The translations under genes and the position numbers were made by a program. From NCBI GenBank assembly GCA_041874725.1, contig CP097466.1, positions 682,001 to 746,000 of the forward strand: a stretch of DNA of 64,000 bases, in the 5' to 3' direction. Positions 56,501 through 64,000 of the stretch are shown here, piece after piece; the first letter of the stretch is position 1; the number at the start of each line of letters is the position of its first letter. A model generated the notes under the pieces. That model was not told the origin of the DNA. It saw only the letters and a program-made list of their open reading frames with translations, and searched no databases. The stretch comes from Duganella sp. BuS-21. Lineage in GTDB: Bacteria > Pseudomonadota > Gammaproteobacteria > Burkholderiales > Burkholderiaceae_D.

Positions 56501-57089
56501 TGCTAAACAGTATAAATCGTTTGTCGACCGGGTCCGTGCGGAAGAGGCCAAGCTGGGCAAGAGCACTCGCCTGAGCGAGGCGGTAGCGCGCTACTACTAC
56601 AAGCTGATGGCGTACAAGGACGAATACGAAGTCGCGCGGCTGTACACGGACGGCGCCTTACAGCAAAAAATCGCCGGCATGTTCGACGGCGACATCAAGC
56701 TGAAATTCCACCTGGCGCCGCCGCTGCTGGCCAAGCACGACGCGCAAGGTCACCTGATCAAGAAGGAATTCGGTCCATGGATGATGAAAGCGTTCGGCGT
56801 GCTGGCCAAATTCAAAGGCTTGCGCGGCACGGCGCTGGATGTTTTCGGCTACACGGAAGAGCGCAAGATGGAGCGCGCGCTGATCGCCGAGTACTGTCAG
56901 ACGGTGGGCGGCCTGCTGCCTAAGCTAACAGCCGACAACCTGCCGCAAGCGGTGGCCATCGCCAGCATCCCGGAAGACATCCGCGGCTACGGCCATGTAA
57001 AAGAGCGCCACCTGAAGGCGGCGAAGCAGAAGGAAGCCACCCTGCTGGCCACCTTCGACAAGCCCGCCGCCGCAACACACGCGGCCTGA
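53532..57089 (+). CDS. Indolepyruvate ferredoxin oxidoreductase family protein (fused IorA-IorB)
   Basis: 1185 residues, oxidative decarboxylation of aryl-pyruvates to acyl-CoA. N-terminal pyrimidine-type domain (NTAGYITGYRGSPVTSVDMT), TPP-binding region with NLGDGTYFHSGILAIRAA near 526-543, a [4Fe-4S] stretch at about 667 (CEGCGDCSVQSNCLSVEP), then the fused gamma/IorB domain from about 750 (ITGIGGTGVVTVGQILAVAA, GLAQKGGPVMSHVRL). Single-chain fusions of this size are usual in aerobic proteobacteria. With hppD it forms a phenyl/indole/hydroxyphenylpyruvate catabolic unit. Followed by a strong terminator. Confidence 0.95.
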   Translation: MNAPQKGLQLDPSLSPDEITLDDKWTLERGRAFMTGTQALIRLPMMQRERDVKAGLNTAGYITGYRGSPVTSVDMTAMKAKKHLDAHHVKFHPGMNEDLAATAVWGTQQTNLFQDAKYDGVFSMWYGKGPGVDRCGDVFKHANNAGSAKNGGVLVLAGDDHAAKSSSTAHQSDHILNACGIPVLYPSSVQEYIDYGLHAWAMSRYTGLWVSMKCVTDIIESGAVVDFDPERVQIELPTDFELPEGGLNIRWPDAVLDMEVRMNSYKWYAALAYCRANKLNKIIWDSPKPKIGIITAGKSYLDTRQALADLGIDEQAAADIGIRLYKIGMTWPLEADGVHEFAKGLDEILVVEEKRQILEYALKEELYNLPDGQRPRVVGKFDDTGEWSNKGKTGHGDWLLPATYELNPAQIARAIASRIAHYCKDHPVAKRVQERIAFLEAKELALKTLPAKGNPQTDRTPFFCSGCPHNSSTKVPEGSRALAGIGCHYMVLWMDRETSTFTHMGAEGVTWVGQAPFTNEKHVFTNLGDGTYFHSGILAIRAAVAAKVNITYKILFNDAVAMTGGQQFDGPLDPGMISRQIAAEGVTPIIVVTDEPDKYPADYKWAEGVTVRHRSELMDVQRELRDKPGVSAMIYDQTCASEKRRRRKRNEYPDPAKRAVINEAVCEGCGDCSVQSNCLSVEPLETDLGRKRQINQSSCNKDFSCTTGFCPSFVTVEGGALKKPKKAAVGEGPVVELPSPVLPSTETPFGILITGIGGTGVVTVGQILAVAAHVAGKGAIVLDMSGLAQKGGPVMSHVRLANRQSDLHSTRVGTGSADLVIGCDLIVTASRDALSRMGEGRTHAMINSTGSSTAAFVKNPDWQFPDASSRGEIIRACGTEMVDFVDAGQIATALMGDSIATNMFMLGYAFQKGHVPLSEAALVKAIELNGVSVAFNKAAFNWGRTAAHDLASVTKLTAPAKVIEFKRIQTLDDIIAKRVELLTAYQDANYAKQYKSFVDRVRAEEAKLGKSTRLSEAVARYYYKLMAYKDEYEVARLYTDGALQQKIAGMFDGDIKLKFHLAPPLLAKHDAQGHLIKKEFGPWMMKAFGVLAKFKGLRGTALDVFGYTEERKMERALIAEYCQTVGGLLPKLTADNLPQAVAIASIPEDIRGYGHVKERHLKAAKQKEATLLATFDKPAAATHAA

Positions 57090-57096
57090 TCGTCAG

Positions 57097-57127
57097 AAAA
57101 CCGAGGCTAGCCCCTCGGTTTTTTTTT
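57097..57127 (+). terminator. Intrinsic terminator after the indolepyruvate oxidoreductase gene
   Basis: Stem CCGAGG / CCTCGG (57101-57106, 57113-57118) flanked by AAAA and nine T (57119-57127), 8 bp after the stop. Textbook Rho-independent site. Confidence 0.93.
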
Positions 57128-57148
57128 CGCCCCCAATTCGCTCCCCCA

Positions 57149-58182
57149 ATTCAGGGTCAGCTCTGTCATTTGGACAAGCAGCTATCACTTTTGATTTTTC
57201 TCAAGATCCCGCTGGAGAAAGTTAGCTACGGCGCGGCTAACTGTTTTTACTGAAACCCGCGCAAAGCGGGCAATCTCTGGCATGGGATATCCCAAAGACA
57301 GGTAGGCTCGCGCCATCGCCTCCTTCGGGTCCCGATATTGCGTGAAGTAATTTGGTAGTGGATGAGCAATCGCCCGTCGTTGAGTGCGCGCTATTTCGGC
57401 CGGGTCGCCAGGTACCTCGCTACCAGCGAAACGCTGGCAAAACTTGTCGTCGCCCAGGAGCATTTGATTTTTCACCGGGACAAGTGGATTGGGTCCACCA
57501 ATGCCTGATAAAACAAACTGCTGATAGGCCAGCTGCGCAGCATGCCGAGTGTTGGCGAAATGGGCCAGCACTAGGTCTGACTGCAGCCACGTTGGTGCAT
57601 CGCCGAATCCAACTTTCGCGCGGTGGCTGCTCCATGGCCATTCCTCCGGGAAGGACCTTAACTTGGCCCGCACGGGATTGAGCTCGATATAACGGGCCAG
57701 TTCCTGCAAATAGACGTCACCCTGGCAGAGGATTGCCGTGTAGCGTCCTTGGTAGACATGCCCGACCAAGTCGTGCGTGCGGTTGAAATACTGCGAATAG
57801 TTTCCATTGAGGTAACGCATGCCGCCACTCAGGCGACCGTCTACTGTTTCCACGAGTATGTGGTAGTGGTTGGTCATCTGGCAGTAGGCATGAACCATGA
57901 AGTTGAAGCGCGAGCACGTCTCCCCGAGCATGGCGAGCCATACCAGGCGGTCACTGTCAGACCGGTAAATAGCACCTCGCCTGTCGCCACGTGCAGTGAC
58001 GTGGTAGAGGGCGCCGCTGTATTCGATTCGTAGAGGTCGAGTCATATCGCGAGCTTAAGGCCATAAACGCCCCACGCTATTGCGCTCTCGCAATGAATTC
58101 AGGTAGCGCCAATTTTTCAAAGCGCGTTGATATTGCTCAAATTTTATGCGCGCTTGTCCAAATGACAGAGCTGACCCCGAAT
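57149..58182. mobile_element. REP-associated transposase element with 31-bp inverted ends
   Basis: A 1034-bp unit bounded by 57149-57179 and its reverse complement 58152-58182 (30 of 31 positions match; core GGGTCAGCTCTGTCATTTGG). Each end folds as an interrupted hairpin (TGTC-ATTTG-GACA) preceded by GGG(G)TCAG, like a REP unit. One Y1 transposase gene lies inside. A further perfect hairpin, ATTGCG-CTCT-CGCAAT (58079-58094), lies between the gene start and the right end. No target duplication is visible, as expected for Y1 enzymes. Confidence 0.85.
57185..58045 (-). CDS. REP-associated tyrosine transposase (Y1_Tnp family)
   Basis: 286 residues. Begins MTRPLRIEYSGALYHVTARG, the RAYT signature. 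HUH motif in QMTNHYHILVE (His60, His62), GHVYQGRYTAILCQGD, and the nucleophile region VYLQELARYIELNPVRAKL (Tyr112 or Tyr119). The C terminus has a helix-turn-helix-like segment (PMPEIARFARVSVKTVSRAV) which binds DNA in longer RAYTs. Intact frame. The stop lies 5 bp inside the left inverted end. Acts on single-stranded REP ends by analogy with IS200/IS605 enzymes. Confidence 0.92.
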   Translation of the reverse strand: MTRPLRIEYSGALYHVTARGDRRGAIYRSDSDRLVWLAMLGETCSRFNFMVHAYCQMTNHYHILVETVDGRLSGGMRYLNGNYSQYFNRTHDLVGHVYQGRYTAILCQGDVYLQELARYIELNPVRAKLRSFPEEWPWSSHRAKVGFGDAPTWLQSDLVLAHFANTRHAAQLAYQQFVLSGIGGPNPLVPVKNQMLLGDDKFCQRFAGSEVPGDPAEIARTQRRAIAHPLPNYFTQYRDPKEAMARAYLSLGYPMPEIARFARVSVKTVSRAVANFLQRDLEKNQK

Positions 58183-58285
58183 GTGGGGCGCACCGAAATA
58201 GTGCATAAGCTTGTGCGGAAACATTCGTTCAGTATTGCGGTCGGGCTTGTTAAGGTGGCAGCCTTTTCAAACTTGGACCACTTCA

Positions 58286-60991
58286 ATGAAAATACAATTG
58301 AAATTGAATCCGCTGGCGGCCGGTGCGATCGCACTGCTGTGCGGCGCTGCCGGCCCGATCTCGGCGCAGGCGCAGACTCAGGAACCGGTGGCGACTACCA
58401 CGCCGCCGGCCGTCGTGATCACCGGCTCGCGTATCCCGCGCGCCGGTACTGAAGGCCCTTCGGCTGTTACCGTCATCACCGGCGATGACATCACCAAGCA
58501 GGGCTACCGCAACGTCTTCGATGCGGTCACCAATCAGACCCAGAACAGCGGCTTCGTGCAGGGCGCCGATTACGGCAATACCTTTACTCCGTCGGCCAAC
58601 GCCATCAGCCTGCGCGGCCTCGGCCCGAACCATACGCTGGTGCTGCTGAACGGCCGCCGCATGGCCGATTTTCCGATCGCCTACGAGGGCACGGTTAACT
58701 TCACCAACCTCGCCAACATTCCTTCGAGCGTCGTTGAACGCATCGAGATCCTGAGCGGCGGCGCGTCCGCCGTCTACGGCTCCGATGCCGTCGCCGGCGT
58801 GGTCAACATCATCCTGAAAAAACAGGCCGATGGTTATGACATCAATGTGAAAGCCGGCGGCACTTCGCGCGGCGGCGGCGGCGATCAGCGTTTGCAGTTC
58901 ACCGGCGGGAAGTCTTTCGATCAGCTCAATACGCTGTTCAGCGTCGAGCTGCTCGAACGCGATCCGCTGTGGAGCGCCGACCGCGATTTCATGGCCAGCA
59001 AGGATGGCGTGGCGCCCACCTCCATCCTCGGCCGCAAGAACGTCAGCACCGGTAAGTACGTCGATCTCGGCGACACCTGCTCGTCGCTCGGCGATCTGTT
59101 CGGCGGCAGCACCGTTAAGTACACCGCCAAAGCAGGCAGCTATTGCGCCAGCCCGAAAGTCGGTCCGACCTATTGGACCACGCAGACCAAGAACAGCAGC
59201 CAGAATGTCTTCGGCAGCGCCAATTACGAGCTGTCGCCGACCACCACGCTGTTCGCCGAGGCGCTGTTCGGCCAGAATCGCAGCACCCAGAATACGCGCG
59301 GTCCGTCGTGGACTTCGCGCTCGCTGACCGATGCCTATTTCTGGAACCAGAACACCAGCGCCTACGAGGCCTGGAACCGTTACATCTCGCCGGAGGAAAT
59401 CGGCGGCGTGCAGCGCTACAACCGCTATTGGGACGATCAGGCCAGTTCCCTGTCGTTCGGCGCGCGTGGCCTGATTCCCGGCACCTCCTGGAATTATGAA
59501 GCCGGCTACACCGCATCGCTGTACAAGAGCCAGGACCATCGCCCGCGTGCGCGGGCGAATATCGATAGCTTCTTCCTCGGCCAGCAACTGGGCGTGGACA
59601 AGAACGGCGTGGCGATCTATGCACCCGATCCGGCCCGCCTGACCAGGCGCTTGACGCCGCAGGAGTTCGATACCATCACCGATAACTCCGTCAGCAACGA
59701 CAAGTCCTGGACCAATACCCTGAGCCTGACCGCCAACGGCGACGCCTTCACGCTGCCTGCCGGCCCGGTCAAGGTGGCGGCGGTTGCGGAGCTGGGCAAG
59801 CAGGGCTTTTCGAATGCGCCGGATGGCCGCATCAACCAGGGCTATTTCAACGCCGCCACCGGCGCCGACGTCACCGCCGGCACCCGCGAGCGCTATGCCG
59901 CCGGCGTGGAGACCAATATCCCGGTGATCGCGTCCGTCAACGCCACGCTGGCCGGACGCTATGACCGCTACAGCTTCGCCGGCCGCAACGACGGCAAGTT
60001 CACCTACAACGGCGGCGTCGAGTGGCGTCCCGTGTCGCAGCTGCTGGTACGCGGTAATTACGCCACCAGTTTCCGCGCCCCGGACATGAACTATATCTAC
60101 AAGGCGCGCGGCACCGGCTACTATTCGTCCACCACCGATTACTATCGCTGCGCCAAGGCCGGCCAGCAGGTGGCCGACTGCGATTTCGCCAATTACTCGC
60201 CAGGCGCTGATTATGTGCAGACCGGCAGCAAGGACCTGCGTTCCGAGAAGGGCCGCTCGCGTGGCTTCGGTGTGGTGTGGTCGCCAAGCGCGGACTTCGA
60301 TGTGACGCTGGACTATTGGAACATCAAGATCGGTGACCTGGTCACCAACCTGAGCGCCGATACCCTGCTGCGCGATGAGGCAGTTTGCCGCATCAAGGGC
60401 GACCTGACCTCGCCGACCTGCGCCGATACCATCGCGCGCATCGTTCGCTATCCGGACAATGCGCTGAACAAGCCGGGCGAGATCAAGCAGATCCTGGTCA
60501 ATCCGATCAATGCGGCCGCCACCAATGTGGACGGCATCGATGTCTCGGCCAAGTACGTGCTGCGCAGCGCCGCCTATGGCAATGTGATCACCAAGGCCAA
60601 TTACTCGAAGACCTTGAACAAGCATTCGCGCCAGTTCGCCGGCGATAGCTTGAACGACGATCTGGCGGATCTGACCAATTACGATTGGCGCGATAAGCTG
60701 AACGCCAGCGTGACCTGGAACGTGGCGCAGTGGTCGAGCACCTTGTTCCTGCAGCGTTACGGCAAAACCCCAAACGCCGCCGGCGACGCTTACCTGACGC
60801 CGACCACCCTGGTCAACGCCAGCGTGGTATATCGCTTGAACCAGCGCACCACCTTGTCCGTCGCGGTGAATAACCTGTTCAACAAGGTGAAGACCGACGC
60901 CAGCGCCGGGTGGCCGTACTACCCGGTCGGTAACTACAACCCGACCGGCCGCCAGGGCTGGGTCGAGCTGAATTACCACTTCGGCAGTTAA
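58286..60991 (+). CDS. TonB-dependent outer-membrane receptor
   Basis: 901 residues from ATG 58286: signal peptide (LNPLAAGAIALLCGAAGP to SAQAQ), a TonB-box-like VVITGSRIPR, plug domain (GPSAVTVITGDDITKQGYRN, NAISLRGLGPNHTLVLLNGR, IEILSGGASAVYGSDAVAGV) and a 22-strand barrel with an ending WVELNYHFGS. Cys-containing loops occur. Ligand unknown; such large receptors in Oxalobacteraceae often import glycans or siderophores. The RAYT element lies directly upstream, about 104 bp from the start. The stop shares TTAA with the convergent MFS gene. Confidence 0.92.
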   Translation: MKIQLKLNPLAAGAIALLCGAAGPISAQAQTQEPVATTTPPAVVITGSRIPRAGTEGPSAVTVITGDDITKQGYRNVFDAVTNQTQNSGFVQGADYGNTFTPSANAISLRGLGPNHTLVLLNGRRMADFPIAYEGTVNFTNLANIPSSVVERIEILSGGASAVYGSDAVAGVVNIILKKQADGYDINVKAGGTSRGGGGDQRLQFTGGKSFDQLNTLFSVELLERDPLWSADRDFMASKDGVAPTSILGRKNVSTGKYVDLGDTCSSLGDLFGGSTVKYTAKAGSYCASPKVGPTYWTTQTKNSSQNVFGSANYELSPTTTLFAEALFGQNRSTQNTRGPSWTSRSLTDAYFWNQNTSAYEAWNRYISPEEIGGVQRYNRYWDDQASSLSFGARGLIPGTSWNYEAGYTASLYKSQDHRPRARANIDSFFLGQQLGVDKNGVAIYAPDPARLTRRLTPQEFDTITDNSVSNDKSWTNTLSLTANGDAFTLPAGPVKVAAVAELGKQGFSNAPDGRINQGYFNAATGADVTAGTRERYAAGVETNIPVIASVNATLAGRYDRYSFAGRNDGKFTYNGGVEWRPVSQLLVRGNYATSFRAPDMNYIYKARGTGYYSSTTDYYRCAKAGQQVADCDFANYSPGADYVQTGSKDLRSEKGRSRGFGVVWSPSADFDVTLDYWNIKIGDLVTNLSADTLLRDEAVCRIKGDLTSPTCADTIARIVRYPDNALNKPGEIKQILVNPINAAATNVDGIDVSAKYVLRSAAYGNVITKANYSKTLNKHSRQFAGDSLNDDLADLTNYDWRDKLNASVTWNVAQWSSTLFLQRYGKTPNAAGDAYLTPTTLVNASVVYRLNQRTTLSVAVNNLFNKVKTDASAGWPYYPVGNYNPTGRQGWVELNYHFGS

Positions 60992-62190
60992 GCGAGCGCC
61001 TTGCGCTGGCTGGTGCGGCCGAGGTATTCGGTCACCCAGTACAGCAGCGCCGCGCCGTTGAAGGCCGCTCCGGTCAGCAGCGCGGCGTGCCAGCCGTGGG
61101 TGGCGAACATCCAGCCACCCAGCGCCGATCCCAGTGCGCCGCCGGCAAAGAACAACGCGAAGTAGACGCCATTCAGGCGGCTGCGCACTTCCGCACCGAG
61201 CGTGAAGATGGCGCGCTGGCCCAGTACCAGGTTGGCCGCCACACCCATGTCCAGCACGATCGATGCGATCACCAGCACCGCCAGCGCCACGTCGCGCGAT
61301 CCCGGCACGATCAGCGGCAGGATGAATCCAATCACACCCAGCGTCAGCGCCACGGCAGTTGCCGTCAGCGTGTGGCCGGCGTCCGCCAGTTTGCCGGCGA
61401 TAGGGGAGGCCACCGCGCCCGCCATGCCGACCAGCGCGAAGATGGCGATGCCGGTTTGCGACAGGTGGAAGCTGGGGCCGGCCAGCATCAGCGGCGCCAC
61501 GGTCCAGAACAAGCTGAAGGAACCGAACAGGCCCGCATGGTAGGCGGCGCGGCGGCGCAGCAGCGGCGTGTGCAGGAACAGCTGCCACAAGGAGCCGAGC
61601 AGCCTGGGATAGGTGATGCTGTGGCTCGGTGCGCGCTGCGGCAGTTTGGCGCGCAGCACGAAGGCGACGATCAGCACCACCACGGCGGCGCCGCCGAAGA
61701 CGACGTGCCAGTTGGTGGCGTCCGCGATCAGGCTGGCCGCAGGGCGCGACAGCATGATCCCCAGCAGCAGCCCGCTCACCACTTTGCCGACCGTGGCGCC
61801 GCGCGTGGCTTCCGCCGACAGGTGGGCGGCGAACGGCACGATGATCTGCGCCGCTACCGAACCCAGGCCGATGCCCAGCGCGGCGGTCAGGAACATCCAT
61901 GCGCTGCTGCTGATCGCGGCCAGCACCAGCATGGCCGATGTGAACAGCAGGCCGGTGAAGATCAGGCGGCGGTTTTCCAGCAGGTCGCCCAGCGGCACGA
62001 TGAACAGCAGGCCGATACAGTAGCCGATCTGCGTGAGGGTGACGATCAGCCCCGCCGCCGCCGGCGAGAGGCCGGTGGAGGCGCTGATCGGGCCGACCAG
62101 TGTTTGCGCGTAGTACAGGCTGGCGACGATCAGGCCTGTCGCCGTGGCCAGCAGGGTGACCATGCCGGCGCCGATATCTTTGTTGTTCAT
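60988..62190 (-). CDS. MFS transporter
   Basis: 400 residues from ATG 62190 (MNNKDIGAGMVTLLATATGL), 12 hydrophobic helices. Motif-A-like VPLGDLLENRRLIFTGLLFT between helices 2 and 3, and a repeated-half equivalent (GKLADAGHTLTATAVALTLG). Belongs to the YnfM/arabinose-efflux type of drug or sugar exporter; substrate unknown. Divergent from a LysR regulator. Confidence 0.9.
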   Translation of the reverse strand: MNNKDIGAGMVTLLATATGLIVASLYYAQTLVGPISASTGLSPAAAGLIVTLTQIGYCIGLLFIVPLGDLLENRRLIFTGLLFTSAMLVLAAISSSAWMFLTAALGIGLGSVAAQIIVPFAAHLSAEATRGATVGKVVSGLLLGIMLSRPAASLIADATNWHVVFGGAAVVVLIVAFVLRAKLPQRAPSHSITYPRLLGSLWQLFLHTPLLRRRAAYHAGLFGSFSLFWTVAPLMLAGPSFHLSQTGIAIFALVGMAGAVASPIAGKLADAGHTLTATAVALTLGVIGFILPLIVPGSRDVALAVLVIASIVLDMGVAANLVLGQRAIFTLGAEVRSRLNGVYFALFFAGGALGSALGGWMFATHGWHAALLTGAAFNGAALLYWVTEYLGRTSQRKALA

Positions 62191-62273
62191 GCTGTTGCTC
62201 CAGTGAGTGTGCGATGAACAGAGTGTAGGCAAAAGCCGGGCTAAGATAATCAGGGCATAATGCACCTATACTT

Positions 62274-62288
62274 TTCATATTATGTGAA
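62274..62288. promoter_or_regulatory. LysR-type operator candidate
   Basis: TTCATATTATGTGAA is a 15-bp T-N11-A palindrome with 6 of 7 paired positions, in the 100-bp MFS/LysR divergent region. It ends 2 bases before the lysR ATG, with TATACT (62267-62272) just upstream, suggesting autoregulation. Confidence 0.45.
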
Positions 62289-62290
62289 CA

Positions 62291-63211
62291 ATGGACAGAC
62301 TGAAAGCCATGCAGACCTTCGTCCGCATCGTCGAAGCCAACAGCTTTACCAAGGCCGCCGAGACGCTGGACCTGCCGCGCGCCGCGCTGACGGCCACCAT
62401 TCAGAAGCTGGAGGCCTTCCTCGGCACCCAGCTGCTGCAGCGGACCACGCGCCGCCTGTCGCTGACGCCGGACGGCGCCGACTACTTCCGCAAGTGCCAG
62501 GAGATCCTGCAGGCGGTGGAGGATGCCGAGGGCCGGTATCGCGATCCACATGGCGCCGCAGGCGGCCAGCCGCGCGGCAAGCTGCGGGTGGAGCTGCCCG
62601 GTACGTTCGGGCGCAGCGTGGTGGTGCCGCACATCGCTGCATTTTGCCGCGCCTATCCCGAGATGGAGCTGGTGGTCAGCCTGAACGAGCAGGTGCGCGA
62701 CCTGACCGAGGAGGGCCTCGATTGTTCGCTGCGCGTGGGCGTGCTGCAGGATTCGGCCATGATCGGCCGTTCGTTGGGCAGTATGCGTTGTCTGACTTGT
62801 GCGTCGCCCGAGTATCTGGCGCGGCACGGCGTGCCGCAGACATGGAGCGATTTGCGCGGCCATCGCGGCGTGCTGCATTTCTCGGGCCGCACCGGCCGCC
62901 CTTACGACTGGGATTTCGTGGTCGATGGCAGCGTGGTGACCACGGAGGTGCAGGGCGCCATCGCCGTCAGCGACGCCGACGCCAATGTCAGCTGCGCGCT
63001 GCAGGGCATGGGACTGGCGCAGGTGGCGCGCTATCAGGTGCGGCAACACCTGGCTAGCGGCGCGCTGGTGGAGGTGCTGGCCGCGACGCCGCCCACCGCG
63101 ATGCCGATCTCGCTGCTGTATCCGCAGGGCCGCATGTCGTCGCCGCGGCTGCGCGTGTTTGCCGAATGGCTGGCCGCGCTGCTGAGGGATGATGCGGATC
63201 TGCAGGCCTGA
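62291..63211 (+). CDS. LysR-family transcriptional regulator
   Basis: 306 residues. Winged helix-turn-helix in MQTFVRIVEANSFTKAAETL to LLQRTTRRLSLTPDGADYF (about 7-65), then the periplasmic-binding-protein-like effector domain (GKLRVELPGTFGRSVVVPHI, DCSLRVGVLQDSAMIGRSLG). Belongs to the group with N-terminal MDRLxAM. Divergent from the MFS gene it probably controls; effector unknown. Confidence 0.93.
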   Translation: MDRLKAMQTFVRIVEANSFTKAAETLDLPRAALTATIQKLEAFLGTQLLQRTTRRLSLTPDGADYFRKCQEILQAVEDAEGRYRDPHGAAGGQPRGKLRVELPGTFGRSVVVPHIAAFCRAYPEMELVVSLNEQVRDLTEEGLDCSLRVGVLQDSAMIGRSLGSMRCLTCASPEYLARHGVPQTWSDLRGHRGVLHFSGRTGRPYDWDFVVDGSVVTTEVQGAIAVSDADANVSCALQGMGLAQVARYQVRQHLASGALVEVLAATPPTAMPISLLYPQGRMSSPRLRVFAEWLAALLRDDADLQA

Positions 63212-63244
63212 TAAAATCGGGGCCCCAGGTTAAGGCGTTTGTTA

Positions 63245-64000
63245 ATGAAATCTCTTCCTCAGCGGTGTTCCGCGATGACTGTCGCCGTGCTGCTTGCCGC
63301 GTGCGGCGGCGGTTCCAGCCCACCAGCACAGCAACCCGTGGTGACGCCGCCTGTCATTACGCCACCTGTCGTGACGCCACCCGTGGTGACGCCGCCGGAG
63401 ACCATACCGGACGATCCGCCGCCGGTGCGCGCCGACTGGCTTAACCTGCTCAACCATTGCGAAGCACCGCGCACCGGCTTGCAGCCGAACGGCCTGCCAT
63501 ACACCGACGTCCAGGGCACGCTGCAGGAAGAGCAGCGCTGGCTGCGCGCCTTCATCAACGAAACCTATCTGTGGTACAGCGAAGTGCCGACCAATCTGCA
63601 CATGGCGGACTACAAAACCGCGCTGGCCTACTTCGACGTGCTGAAGACACCGCAGATCACCGCCTCCGGCCGCGCCAAGGACCGCTTCCACTTCACCTAT
63701 CCAACGGCGACCTGGGACGCCATGAGCAACAACGGCGTGGAACTCACCTACGGCATCACCTGGCAGCGCAATACCGATGCCAACGCCAAGCGCATGTGGG
63801 CGATCGCGCTGGTGGAGCCGGGATCGCCGGCCGCACTGGCCGGCCTGCGCCGGGGCGATACGCTGCTGACGGTCGACGGCGTCGCCATCACCGACGATTC
63901 CGTCGCCGGTACCGCCGCGTTGAACGCGGGCCTGTTCCCGGTCGGCGCCGGCGAGACGCACAAGCTGGTGGTGCAGCGCGCCGGCGCCACGCTGCCGGTG
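63245..64000 (+). CDS. S41-family peptidase lipoprotein (3' end outside window)
   Basis: 252 codons to the window edge. Lipoprotein signal with lipobox LLAAC, then a threonine/proline linker of repeated TPPV units (15-nt repeats at 63341-63400), an N-terminal domain (RADWLNLLNHCEAPRTG, LRAFINETYLWYSEVP) and the start of a PDZ domain (ALVEPGSPAALAGLRRGDTL). The catalytic Ser-Lys domain would lie beyond the edge. Family S41 is inferred from this N-terminal layout. Confidence 0.8.
   Translation, partial: MKSLPQRCSAMTVAVLLAACGGGSSPPAQQPVVTPPVITPPVVTPPVVTPPETIPDDPPPVRADWLNLLNHCEAPRTGLQPNGLPYTDVQGTLQEEQRWLRAFINETYLWYSEVPTNLHMADYKTALAYFDVLKTPQITASGRAKDRFHFTYPTATWDAMSNNGVELTYGITWQRNTDANAKRMWAIALVEPGSPAALAGLRRGDTLLTVDGVAITDDSVAGTAALNAGLFPVGAGETHKLVVQRAGATLPV

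Noticed and set aside
58283..63049. Open frame of 1588 codons on the minus strand
   Set aside because: Antisense to the TonB receptor and LysR gene and in another frame of the MFS gene; composition is Ala/Arg/His/Gln-rich without domains. It is a GC-skew artefact.
63341..63400. 15-nt repeats considered as a CRISPR or mobile repeat
   Set aside because: They are in frame and code the TPPV linker of a lipoprotein; no spacers.

Overview
The window reads as chromosomal backbone of a GC-rich betaproteobacterium, most likely Oxalobacteraceae (Massilia/Duganella/Janthinobacterium type). This rests on gene orders I know from Burkholderiales: petB-petA; rhodanese-grxC-secB-gpsA; gpmA-envC-ctpA-moeB; hslU-hslV, dksA, cobW, xerC; dapF-lpxL-lpxL divergent from metK-sahH-holin-metF. 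I saw no rRNA, tRNA, CRISPR array, prophage or integrative element. Genus-level placement is inference.

Layout. 1-1904: 3' part of the cytochrome bc1 operon (minus). 2198-4606: mscL, a DegS-like periplasmic protease and a DUF2461 gene (plus). 4688-7598: rhodanese, grxC, secB, SH3 protein and gpsA (minus). 7699-14435: gpmA, envC, ctpA, moeB and a secreted amidohydrolase (plus). 14582-25601: a complete-looking type II secretion operon in the order gspG-H-I-J-K-L-M-N-D-E-F-C, followed 8 bp later by a PlpD-type patatin/outer-membrane protein (25610-27862). 28025-29481: an XRE regulator divergent from a small outer-membrane barrel, with a perfect palindrome between them. 29527-35476 and 35487-36155: housekeeping block hslU, hslV, a duplicated STAS protein, dksA, COG0523 GTPase, xerC, DUF484 (minus). 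36271-39267: a porin and a Sel1-repeat protein that separate DUF484-xerC from dapF. 39264-41873: dapF and two lipid A acyltransferases. 42046-46505: the S-adenosylmethionine cycle (metK, sahH with SAH riboswitch, holin-like protein, metF), interrupted by a small opposite-strand module coding a two-helix membrane protein and a 25-residue peptide. 46502-51711: MTHFS, Slt, GST, Cca, GNAT. 51712-57089: Lrp-type regulator divergent from hppD and a giant indolepyruvate ferredoxin oxidoreductase, i.e. aromatic 2-oxoacid breakdown. 57149-58182: a REP-associated (Y1) transposase element with 31-bp terminal inverted repeats. 58286-63211: TonB receptor, MFS exporter and LysR regulator. 63245-end: a truncated S41 protease lipoprotein.

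Dispersed repeats: three inverted doublets of a 27-nt REP-like unit (4614-4681, 27910-27987, 45251-45311) sit at gene ends. The transposase at 57 kb is bounded by a different sequence, so it is not their obvious partner.

Nothing here is an unmistakable new system. The best candidates for something undescribed are the two-helix protein plus tiny peptide lying antisense to the sahH promoter/riboswitch, the terminator-like hairpin inside the signal-peptide region of the patatin gene that would set T2SS-patatin read-through, and the tandemly duplicated STAS protein beside hslV. All calls come from reading the sequence; no database search was run.
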